From Bacillota bacterium (lineage in GTDB: Bacteria; Bacillota; Bacilli; Paenibacillales; Paenibacillaceae), in the NCBI GenBank assembly GCA_023418755.1, contig JAEZZE010000107.1, forward strand, positions 1 to 7,592: a stretch of 7,592 bases of DNA. Reading direction: 5' to 3'. Below, piece by piece: positions 1 to 4,790 of this stretch. Each line of letters starts with the position of its first letter. The first letter of the stretch is position 1. The notes under the pieces are model-generated. The model made no database searches. It was not told where the DNA came from and saw nothing but the letters and a program-made list of their open reading frames with translations. A program made the translations under genes and the position numbers.

Positions 1-1
1 G

Positions 2-172
2 GTGTCCGAGGACCAGCTCTTCTACCTGATGAGCCGCGGCCTGTCCGAAGCCGACGCGACGCAGATGATCGTCATGGGCTTCATCGAGCCGTTCACGAAG
101 GAACTTCCGATGGAGTATGCGGTTGAGATGAATCGATTGATCAAATTCGAAATGGAGGGCAGTATCGGTTAA
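2..172 (+). CDS. sufB: SufB, Fe-S cluster assembly scaffold subunit (C-terminal end, partial)
   Basis: Only the last 56 codons are in the window; the gene enters from the left. The reading frame gives a C-terminus with EDQLFYLMSRGLSEADA, then GFIEPFTKELPMEYAVE, ending EMEGSIG before TAA. This is the conserved tail of SufB, the SufBCD scaffold subunit that builds Fe-S clusters with SufC (ATPase) and SufD in the cytoplasm, using sulfur from SufS/SufU. In Firmicutes sufB is normally the last gene of sufCDSUB, and the strong hairpin 18 nt after the stop fits an operon end here. The N-terminus, start and upstream genes cannot be seen. The family call rests on the recognisable tail; SufD is the main alternative but lacks this ending. 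Confidence 0.9.
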   Translation: MSEDQLFYLMSRGLSEADATQMIVMGFIEPFTKELPMEYAVEMNRLIKFEMEGSIG

Positions 173-190
173 GTTACTGCCGGAACAATG

Positions 191-233
191 CACAAAGGGC
201 GAAAATGGGAAATATCCATTTTCGCCCTTTGTG
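191..233 (+). terminator. Intrinsic terminator-like hairpin after sufB
   Basis: An 18-bp perfect stem (191-208 with 216-233) encloses a 7-nt loop. The 5' flank and arm start CACAAAGGG; the 3' side reads CCCTTTGTGTT, so the U-rich tail is weak and partly inside the stem. It lies 18 nt past the sufB stop. Most likely the suf operon terminator. Confidence 0.75.
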
Positions 234-280
234 TTCGGATATCAAATAGGATGTAGAGATCCGGCGGCGGGGTTTACCGT

Positions 281-317
281 TCTTTGCCTCTTTTGCCGGT
301 ATCCCGTCCACTCAGTT
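281..317 (-). repeat. Inverted copy of the GGGATAGCGGCAAAAG repeat family
   Basis: Read on the minus strand this is AACTGAGTGGACGGGATACC followed by GGCAAAAGAGGCAAAGA. It matches the direct copies starting at 715 and 834 (AACTGA, then ACGGGATAGCGGCAAAAGGGGGCAAA) with few differences. Confidence 0.75.
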
Positions 318-365
318 TGGACGCATGCCTCCTGCGAGATCGGTCATGGCATAACCTTCATTTGT

Positions 366-384
366 CTTTATCCCGAAAGCTCAG
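366..384 (-). repeat. Degenerate inverted copy of the same repeat
   Basis: CTTTATCCCGAAAGCTCAG keeps the TATCCCG and CTCAG blocks of the copy at 281-317. Aligned over 24 positions the two agree at about 17. The call rests on this partial match and on proximity to better copies. Confidence 0.45.
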
Positions 385-478
385 AAACCTGGTTATTTAG
401 CGTTTAGGGATAAGCGATCCCGTTTATTAGCCAGTTGATCATCCTCATGTCTGTGAATTAGCGTTCATCAGCTTCTTA

Positions 479-500
479 GGTGTCCCAGCGACTCAGTTTG
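479..500 (-). repeat. Degenerate inverted copy of the same repeat
   Basis: The + strand reads GGTGTCCCAGCGACTCAGTTTG (ends at 479 and 500), matching 18 of 22 positions of the inverted copy at 281-317. It retains the TCCC and ACTCAGTTTG blocks. Confidence 0.6.
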
Positions 501-714
501 AGACCCTATTTTGGGAAAAGAACGAGATTATGGAATGTGAGGGTTTGGCTTCGTTCGGTTCGAAAAGGAGCAGCTCATCCCATTTTTTAGATAAGGTTGC
601 CGTGAGGCTCGAGTCAGTCTGCCGGACCGGGAACGGCCGCCAGACTTTCGTGATCCCCGGATAGACGATTGTGGGAGAATGGATGCGATCCGCGAACAAC
701 TGGACGTGACCCCC

Positions 715-939
715 AACTGACTCAACGGGATAGCGGCAAAAGGGGGCAAAAAGCGGTAGGACAGGTGTGGCGTGAACTGAATGGAGGGGTTAGCGGCAAA
801 AGAAGCAGAGAATGAAAGGGCAGAGAAAGAACGAACTGATGGAACGGGATAGCGGCAAAAGGGGGCAAAAGCGGTAGGCCAGGTGTGGCGTGAACTGAAT
901 GGAGGGGATAGCGACAAAAGACGCAGAGAATGAAAGGGG
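715..939 (+). repeat. Tandem duplication, 118-119 bp unit with four ~60-bp sub-repeats
   Basis: Unit 1 starts at 715 and unit 2 at 834; they are nearly identical until about 939. Inside each unit the motif AACTGA-N5/6-GGGATAGCGGCAAAAG occurs twice about 60 bp apart, giving copies at 715, 775, 834 and 893. The first and third copies continue GGGGCAAAA and GCGGTAGG; the second and fourth continue with GCAGAGAATGAAAGGG. This alternation shows that a two-motif block was duplicated as a whole. The unit length and degeneracy do not fit a CRISPR array. Confidence 0.9.
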
Positions 940-949
940 AGTTCGCCGA

Positions 950-975
950 ATAAGCCCGTCCCCCCGTGGGCTTAT
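950..975 (-). terminator. Hairpin after the ligase-like gene
   Basis: ATAAGCCC (950-957) pairs with GGGCTTAT (968-975) around a 10-nt loop. On the minus strand it lies about 38 nt beyond the stop of the ligase-like gene. No clear U-run follows, so it is a plausible but imperfect terminator. Confidence 0.45.
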
Positions 976-1013
976 CTTAGTTTCCACAACTTGCTGGAAG
1001 TATACTGCTTTCT

Positions 1014-1865
1014 TCACACCACAAACTCCACAAATTCGGGTTTCCGAAGCATGCCGTCGCGGGTCCATTGCCGATGGCGCACGCGAGCTTGGATGGACGG
1101 GTCGACGTAGACGAAATCCCTGTCTTCATGCGTCGCCAGCTTGCCGCATACGCCGAGGAACGCGTTTATGTGCGCGGAAGGAACGCCATGCTCCAACAAG
1201 CCGGCGATACGGTCCCGATGCCGGACGAGCCAGCCGAACTGGTTTTTGCGATAGCCCGCGATTTGCACGACGGCGTAGTCGTAGTCGCGAATTTTGAGCC
1301 AGCTGTCGTCTCTGCGCCCGACGTATGCGCTCGTTCGCCGTTTGGCTACGATTCCCCTTACCCCGTTTCTTCTCAACGCTTTGAACAAAGCCACTCCCGA
1401 ATGCTCTATCCCTATAGCTGAGGAGATATAGCGATTAGTCCCCAGCACCTCTCTAAGCAGTTTTTTTCGCTCGATTAAAGCCAGGGGACGTACGTCCCGG
1501 CCGCGGTAGCGCAAAATGTCGTAGACGATGTAATGCGCCGGGCTGCGCACGGACGCTTCCCGGATGCTTAGCGGCTTCGTCAGCTTGCATCGGTCGAGCG
1601 CCGCTTCGCGGTCGATCTTCCCCGACACGGGGTCAATGCAGCAAGCCTCGCCGTCCAACACGACGTCGGAATTGTCGAGGACGGGCACGGGATGCAGTTC
1701 GGGGTACTGCCGGGTGATGTCGCGGCCGTGCCGGGTGAACAATCTGACGATGCCTTTTTCCATCGCCAGAATCAAACGGTGGCCGTCGATCAACGGCTCG
1801 AATATGTAACGTTCGTCGTCGAACGGGTGCTTGTGCTCTACCGGCAGCATGGGAGGAAGAAACAT
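1014..1865 (-). CDS. LigD-type ATP-dependent DNA ligase homologue, probably catalytically inactive
   Basis: 283 aa, a usual length for the short adenylation-plus-OB ligases found alone in Bacillales and their phages. Seen: N-terminus MFLPPMLPVE; motif I region FEPLIDGHR (22-30); motif III DGE (71-73); motif IIIa YIVYDIL (112-118); motif IV region VRGIVAKR (169-176); motif V WLKIR (189-193); then a likely OB-fold part with GYRK, FVYVDP and a FVEFVV end. Active relatives have K in motif I (KxDGxR), the lysine that takes AMP; here position 25 is Leu (TTG). The motif IV Glu that helps bind metal is Arg at 170 (AGG). The frame is otherwise open and conserved, so this looks like a pseudoenzyme or an early decaying gene rather than a frameshifted one. 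Start chosen for the GAAGGAG site 10 nt upstream. The divergent neighbour is a spore protein gene, so a spore-DNA role is possible but unproven. Confidence 0.85.
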   Translation of the reverse strand: MFLPPMLPVEHKHPFDDERYIFEPLIDGHRLILAMEKGIVRLFTRHGRDITRQYPELHPVPVLDNSDVVLDGEACCIDPVSGKIDREAALDRCKLTKPLSIREASVRSPAHYIVYDILRYRGRDVRPLALIERKKLLREVLGTNRYISSAIGIEHSGVALFKALRRNGVRGIVAKRRTSAYVGRRDDSWLKIRDYDYAVVQIAGYRKNQFGWLVRHRDRIAGLLEHGVPSAHINAFLGVCGKLATHEDRDFVYVDPSIQARVRHRQWTRDGMLRKPEFVEFVV

Positions 1866-1900
1866 AACGGCGCGGCTCCTTCGTCAATAGGTTTCAAAAC

Positions 1901-1930
1901 AAAAAAAGGAGTCACTTGCAGAGCGACTCC
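1901..1930 (-). terminator. Strong rho-independent terminator just upstream of the ligase-like gene
   Basis: On the minus strand GGAGTC (1930-1925) pairs with GACTCC (1913-1908) and is followed directly by TTTTTTTGTTTT. It ends about 18 nt before the GAAGGAG ribosome binding site of the ligase-like gene. No minus-strand protein gene lies upstream, so it either ends a small RNA or works as an attenuator in the 5' leader. Confidence 0.8.
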
Positions 1931-1940
1931 AAGGAGTAAA

Positions 1941-2054
1941 AAGGTTATGAAGAAAAGCCGGAACCCGAAGGGTTGCCGCCTTATCTATATACAATGATAT
2001 AAGATTCGTATAGATTTGCCACTAGGCGATTGTTGGCACGAGAAACTTAACCTT
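1941..2054 (-). ncRNA. Candidate structured leader RNA (possible attenuator or riboswitch-like element)
   Basis: On the minus strand a closing helix can form between AAGGTTA (2054-2048) and TAACCTT (1947-1941), extendable outward by G-U pairs. Inside it lie three consecutive hairpins: TGCCA/TGGCA (2038-2034 with 2021-2017), ATCTATA/TATAGAT (2015-2009 with 1989-1983), and GGCGGCAACCC/GGGTTCCGGC (about 1980-1957). The terminator at 1930-1901 follows, then the ligase-like gene. This arrangement resembles transcription-attenuating leaders. I do not recognise it as any known riboswitch class. The closing helix was found by searching and could be chance in AT-rich DNA; the third hairpin and terminator are the firmest parts. 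Confidence 0.35.
1990..2019 (-). promoter_or_regulatory. Weak sigma-G-like promoter facing the ligase-like gene
   Basis: On the minus strand GCAAA (2019-2015), an 18-nt spacer and CATTGTA (1996-1990) resemble the sigma-G pattern GHATR-N18-CATNHTA, with one deviation in each box. If used, the transcript would start inside the candidate leader and contain only its last hairpin plus the terminator. Confidence 0.25.
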
Positions 2055-2062
2055 CCTTACAT

Positions 2063-2092
2063 GCATAGTTTTTGCGCGCGCGAAGCATAATA
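2063..2092 (+). promoter_or_regulatory. Sigma-G (forespore) promoter of the SASP gene
   Basis: GCATA (2063-2067), an 18-nt spacer and CATAATA (2086-2092) match the sigma-G consensus (-35 GHATR, -10 CATNHTA) at every position. Transcription would start near 2099-2100, about 20 nt before the start codon. Sigma-G dependence is what is known for SASP genes in Bacillus. Confidence 0.85.
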
Positions 2093-2119
2093 CGTGGTAA
2101 ATGATGGAGGTGAGAAAAA

Positions 2120-2362
2120 ATGGCGAACAATAACAGCAGCAACCAGCTCGTAACTCCGCAAGCGCGCGCCGCCCTGGACCAAATGAAATACGAGGTCGCG
2201 CAAGAGCTCGGCATTCAATTTTCCCGCGACGGCTATCATGGGGACATGCTGACGAAGGATACCGGCCGCATCGGCGGTAATATCACTCGCCGGTTGGTGC
2301 AGATTGCCGAACAGCAGCTTGCCGGCCAAGCCAACCAAGCTAGCCAAGCCGGACGTTTCTAG
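2120..2362 (+). CDS. Alpha/beta-type small acid-soluble spore protein (SASP)
   Basis: 80 aa, slightly above the usual 60-75 for this family because of an N-rich start (ANNNSSNQ) and a Q/A-rich tail. Both family signatures are present: KYEVAQELGI (23-32), which contains the germination-protease cleavage site (between E25 and V26), and TKDTGRIGGNITRRLVQIAE (45-64). These proteins coat spore DNA in the forespore, shift it towards an A-like form and protect it from UV and heat; at germination the GPR protease degrades them into amino acids. The start is fixed by GGAGGTGA 6 nt upstream and by a perfect sigma-G promoter. A terminator follows, so the gene is probably transcribed alone. Identity is clear; which numbered ssp paralogue it is cannot be told. 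Confidence 0.97.
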   Translation: MANNNSSNQLVTPQARAALDQMKYEVAQELGIQFSRDGYHGDMLTKDTGRIGGNITRRLVQIAEQQLAGQANQASQAGRF

Positions 2363-2372
2363 AGATCGACTT

Positions 2373-2413
2373 AGCGATCCCGCTCGCTTAACGGCCGGCG
2401 GGGTCGTTTCTTT
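2373..2413 (+). terminator. Intrinsic terminator after the SASP gene
   Basis: CGATCCCGC (2375-2383) pairs with GCGGGGTCG (2398-2406) with one G-U pair, followed by TTTCTTT (2407-2413). It begins about 11 nt after the SASP stop. Confidence 0.8.
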
Positions 2414-2459
2414 GTATGGAGGATTGAACTTCTTATTCGGGAAGGCGGCACGAGACACG

Positions 2460-3398
2460 ATGAAATTCGGCAACAAGTCGATGATCCTGCTGGCGCTGCT
2501 GCTGGCGGCAGGCTGCGCAAGAAACCCCGGGAATACGATGAATTTCCAGCGGGACCAGGCGCCGGTAAAAGTAAAAAGCGGGCAATCGCCCGCATCGCTT
2601 GAGGAAGGAAGGCATATCGTTCCGGTACGGCAATTGCAGAACGCGAGCTACGTCTCGCTCGGAGCGATCGGCCAGGCGACCGGCTACAGAGCCCAATGGC
2701 TTCCGGACGGAACTTACGGAATGGGGGATAACGACCCGGTATGGGTGTTCCGCTCGGGGGACAGCAACGTCTCGGTCGCGGGTCGCCAATCCCGTATGCC
2801 CGCGCCGGCGCTGAAAGAAGGCAATGAGCTGTTCGTGCCCGTTACCGCTCTGCAGAACTTGATCGGGGAAGTAACCGTATTCCATATTCAGGAGAGCGAG
2901 GTCGCCTTTTTCCCTAAGCCTTCGCTGAAAGAGACGGGCGGCGTAACCGGACAAAGCGCGAATTTCGCCGAAGATCTGCCCGGAGGACCTCGAGTGACCG
3001 CCGCCGCCAACGATTCGCTTCTGGATTTCGCCAAAAAGTTTCTGGGCGTCAAGTACGTATTCGGAACCGGACCGTATGCGCAATCCAAAACGTTCGACTG
3101 CTCGTCCTTCACGCAGTATGTGTTCGAACGGTTCGGACTCGATCTGCCCAGGGTGGCGAGAGCGCAGGCGGAGCAAGGCAGCTTCGTCTCTCGGGGCAGC
3201 CTGAAGACGGGGGATTTGCTGTTCTTCTACGTGCCGGGCCGCTTCAAGAGCGAAGAGACGGTCGGGCATGTCGGCATCTATATGGGGGGCGGCAACATGA
3301 TTCATGCGAGTCCGAAGCCAGAGGACGGCGTTCAGATTACCCCGATCGACAAGGCTTATTGGAAGGATACTTATTTATTTGCCAGACGTTACAAATGA
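2460..3398 (+). CDS. Lipoprotein with copper-amine-oxidase-like domain and NlpC/P60 peptidase
   Basis: 312 aa. Residues 1-19 are a lipoprotein signal (MKFGNKS, hydrophobic ILLALLLAAG, then Cys19), so the mature protein is lipid-anchored outside the membrane. Residues about 52-150 (IVPVRQL, YVSLGAIGQATGY, FVPVTALQNLIG) resemble the copper-amine-oxidase N-terminal-like repeat common in Paenibacillus surface proteins. Residues about 184-312 are an NlpC/P60 domain with the full catalytic triad: Cys214 in FDCSSF, His270 in GHVGIY and His282 in MIHAS. The family cleaves cell-wall stem peptides, usually the gamma-D-Glu to diamino acid bond. The ATG at 2460 was chosen because it alone yields the signal peptide; GGGAAGG is about 14 nt upstream, a long spacing, and GGAGG at 2418-2422 is too far away. 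In-frame codons further upstream overlap the SASP gene and terminator. No clear promoter was seen. Confidence 0.9.
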   Translation: MKFGNKSMILLALLLAAGCARNPGNTMNFQRDQAPVKVKSGQSPASLEEGRHIVPVRQLQNASYVSLGAIGQATGYRAQWLPDGTYGMGDNDPVWVFRSGDSNVSVAGRQSRMPAPALKEGNELFVPVTALQNLIGEVTVFHIQESEVAFFPKPSLKETGGVTGQSANFAEDLPGGPRVTAAANDSLLDFAKKFLGVKYVFGTGPYAQSKTFDCSSFTQYVFERFGLDLPRVARAQAEQGSFVSRGSLKTGDLLFFYVPGRFKSEETVGHVGIYMGGGNMIHASPKPEDGVQITPIDKAYWKDTYLFARRYK

Positions 3399-3399
3399 A

Positions 3400-3431
3400 G
3401 CGACCCGGATCGACTAGACGATAACGGTCGC
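3400..3431 (+). other. Stem-loop in the 3' region of the lipoprotein transcript
   Basis: GCGACC (3400-3405) pairs with GGTCGC (3426-3431), and inside it ATCG (3409-3412) pairs with CGAT (3419-3422) across a symmetrical 3x3 internal loop. There is no U-run, so it is not a terminator by itself; it may protect the mRNA end. Confidence 0.4.
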
Positions 3432-3470
3432 CCGTATCCATGATGTCGGCTGCCGAACCTTTCGGCCTCG

Positions 3471-3512
3471 AAAAAGGCTTGCTTCTCCCTTCTGGGGGAC
3501 GCAAGCCTTTTT
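3471..3512. terminator. Bidirectional terminator between convergent genes
   Basis: AAAAAGGCTTGC (3471-3482) is the exact complement of GCAAGCCTTTTT (3501-3512), with an inner CTCCC/GGGGG helix. The A-run on one side and T-run on the other give a U-tail in both directions. It serves the lipoprotein gene (+) and the HD-GYP gene (-), whose stop is immediately adjacent. Confidence 0.93.
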
Positions 3513-3513
3513 A

Positions 3514-4578
3514 TTACATATTCACGCGCAGGATAGACAAATCCCTGACGACGGACAAGTCGATAAACTGGTCGCCGACGTGCACGAGCGGGCGGAAGAA
3601 GTCGGTCGGATTGGACATGACGATCGTACCGAACTCGCCGTTCGACAGCTCGACGCGCTTGCCGATGAAATTCGGAACCATATGCCGGATGAACGTGTGC
3701 GTAACGTCCGGGTCCAGCTCCTTGAAGCTGAGCTCGTAAAGCTCCCGCAGCACGAACAGCAAATCCTTCTTCTCGCTGTAAACCCGCGAAGAGATCATCG
3801 CGCTGTAGACGTCGGCGACGGCGACGATTTTGGCCATCGGATGAATCTGTTCGCCGGACAGTCCTTGCGGATAGCCCGTGCCGTCGATGCGTTCATGGTG
3901 CTGAAGCGCGGCGAGCGCGACTCCCGAGTCGTTAAACGAACGGGTCAGAATCTCGTACCCATACTGGGGATGATTTTGAATTTCTTTAAATTCCTCGTCG
4001 TCGAGGCGGGAGGGCTTGTTCAAGATCGCTTCGGCGATTCTGCATTTGCCGACGTCGTGCAGGAAGCCGGCCTTGCCCGCCCGAACCGTCTCCTCCTCGG
4101 TCCAGCCGAGCCATCGCGCAATATAATAGCTGAGCATGCCGACCTGCACCGAGTGCTGGTACGTATAATCGTCCTGACTGTTCAGCATGAGCAGCAGCGA
4201 CACGACGTCGCGTTCCGTCCTGAAGTTCTCGACGAGCGGCTGGAAGCTCTCCTTGACGTCGTCCTCGTAGATTCGGCCCTCTACAAGCGCTCTCTCGAAA
4301 AGCTGTTCGGCGCCGGCCACCGCGTCGTAGTACAGAGGTCTGAGCAGCGGGTTGTACGCGGATAGGGGAGCTTTGACCTGCGGCTCGTCCGCGGGGGCCT
4401 CCCCGGCCAAGCCGGAACGCACCTCGATATCGACGTAATCGATTTGATGCTGGAAGATTCTTGAGATTTCCTTTTCGTTAAGCGACGTGCCTTTGGAGAG
4501 GACATGCAAGCCGTAAGCATTAAAGACGTCCTCCGACAATCGATCTCCTGATCGTACATCCATAATATGTACTCGCAT
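3514..4578 (-). CDS. HD-GYP domain cyclic-di-GMP phosphodiesterase
   Basis: 354 aa. An N-terminal part (1-55, with GLHVLSKGTSLNEKEI and DYVDIE) is of the kind that precedes HD-GYP domains in Bacilli, followed by a linker. The HD-GYP domain spans about 125-300: His142 (YQHSVQVG), His174-Asp175 (FLHDVGK), His203 (NHPQYG), His227-His228 (LQHHERIDG), the GYP motif at 235-237 and Asp256 (VADVYSA). All metal ligands expected for an active enzyme are present. The C-terminal tail (about 300-354, FIGKRVELSNGEFGTIV ... RPLVHVGDQFIDLS) resembles a small beta-rich domain in related proteins. HD-GYP enzymes hydrolyse c-di-GMP to pGpG/GMP and favour motility over biofilm. No membrane segment, so cytoplasmic. 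Start 4578 is backed by GAGGTG 4 nt upstream, a short spacing. A cre site lies in the likely promoter. Confidence 0.93.
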   Translation of the reverse strand: MRVHIMDVRSGDRLSEDVFNAYGLHVLSKGTSLNEKEISRIFQHQIDYVDIEVRSGLAGEAPADEPQVKAPLSAYNPLLRPLYYDAVAGAEQLFERALVEGRIYEDDVKESFQPLVENFRTERDVVSLLLMLNSQDDYTYQHSVQVGMLSYYIARWLGWTEEETVRAGKAGFLHDVGKCRIAEAILNKPSRLDDEEFKEIQNHPQYGYEILTRSFNDSGVALAALQHHERIDGTGYPQGLSGEQIHPMAKIVAVADVYSAMISSRVYSEKKDLLFVLRELYELSFKELDPDVTHTFIRHMVPNFIGKRVELSNGEFGTIVMSNPTDFFRPLVHVGDQFIDLSVVRDLSILRVNM

Positions 4579-4583
4579 CTCGC

Positions 4584-4611
4584 ACCTCGACAGGAACCTC
4601 GAATAATCGAG
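4584..4611 (-). promoter_or_regulatory. Direct repeat and small hairpin around the HD-GYP ribosome binding site
   Basis: On the minus strand TCGAGGT occurs twice, 12 bp apart (4602-4596 and 4590-4584). The second copy is the ribosome binding site. The first can pair as CTCGA/TCGAG with 4611-4607 around ATTAT/TTAT. Possible translational control element; weak evidence. Confidence 0.25.
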
Positions 4612-4637
4612 AGATTTCGCTAACTTCTTTGATCTCT

Positions 4638-4666
4638 ATGCTATCAATTAAAGCGTTTTCTTGCAA
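4638..4666 (-). promoter_or_regulatory. Candidate sigma-A promoter for the HD-GYP gene
   Basis: On the minus strand TTGCAA (4666-4661), a 17-nt spacer and TAGCAT (4643-4638) match the -35/-10 consensus at 4 of 6 positions each. Transcription would begin near 4631, about 52 nt before the start codon. Confidence 0.45.
4648..4661. promoter_or_regulatory. CcpA binding site (cre)
   Basis: TTAAAGCGTTTTCT fits the Bacillus cre pattern TGWAARCGYTWNCW at 13 of 14 positions, the exception being T for G at position 2. It lies inside the spacer of the candidate HD-GYP promoter and about 100 bp upstream of the sugar operon start. Binding there would be expected to repress HD-GYP transcription; an activating role on the sugar operon is less likely but possible. 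Confidence 0.65.
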
Positions 4667-4697
4667 TAACTAGATGAGATAAAATTTGACAGTCGAA

Positions 4698-4761
4698 TTA
4701 TGAAAAAATAAATCATAAATATGATTGGAAATTTCATATACAATGAAATATAATAGCATTG
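4698..4761. promoter_or_regulatory. Array of three 21-bp palindromic operators
   Basis: Three palindromes lie side by side. 4698-4718: TTATGA-N9-TCATAA. 4719-4739: ATATGA-N9-TCATAT. 4741-4761: CAATG-N11-CATTG. Their ATGA half-sites start at 4700, 4721 and 4743, i.e. two helical turns apart. They cover both boxes and the start region of the promoter of the SIS/DeoR/ROK operon. Such placement indicates repression, most simply by the operon's own DeoR-type protein, which is inference. Confidence 0.75.
4725..4754 (+). promoter_or_regulatory. Sigma-A promoter of the amino-sugar operon
   Basis: TTGGAA (4725-4730), an 18-nt spacer and a perfect TATAAT (4749-4754). The start would be near 4761, leaving a leader of about 30 nt before the GAGGAG site. 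The second and third operator palindromes overlap it. Confidence 0.75.
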
Positions 4762-4790
4762 TACAGAATAATTCGCGAGGAGTGGTCTAC

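Larger units (their letters stand above)
240..949. other. Gene-free intergenic region filled with repeats
   Basis: No reading frame here looks like a real protein. Open frames over 528-917 and 790-1068 on the minus strand are rich in Ser, Pro and Arg, repeat themselves because the DNA repeats, and lack ribosome binding sites. The region holds inverted copies of a short motif on the left (281-500) and direct copies on the right (715-939), listed separately. The stretch 521-714 between them shows no feature I can name. Confidence 0.7.

Noticed and set aside
715..939. Possible CRISPR array
   Set aside because: Units of 118-119 bp are nearly identical across their full length, with no unique spacers and no cas genes.
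528..1068. Minus-strand open frames giving Ser/Pro-rich proteins with repeated segments
   Set aside because: The repetition comes from the DNA repeats, composition is unlike a folded protein, and there is no ribosome binding site.
2304..2459. Upstream extension of the lipoprotein frame
   Set aside because: It would overlap the SASP gene and its terminator and would bury the signal peptide; ATG at 2460 gives a clean lipobox.
2433..3305. Long minus-strand open frame opposite the lipoprotein gene
   Set aside because: Antisense to a gene with signal peptide and a full catalytic triad; no family resemblance.
3580..4365. Long plus-strand open frame opposite the HD-GYP gene
   Set aside because: A shadow of GC-rich codons; the minus strand encodes a complete, well conserved HD-GYP protein.
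4686..4714. TTGACA at 4686 as the operon promoter -35
   Set aside because: No good -10 lies 16-18 nt downstream (best is TAAATC); the TTGGAA/TATAAT pair further down is better placed.
4725..4790. Longer N-terminus for the SIS enzyme (TTG 4725 or ATG 4743)
   Set aside because: These codons lie in the -35 to -10 region of the promoter; GTG 4791 has an ideal ribosome binding site.
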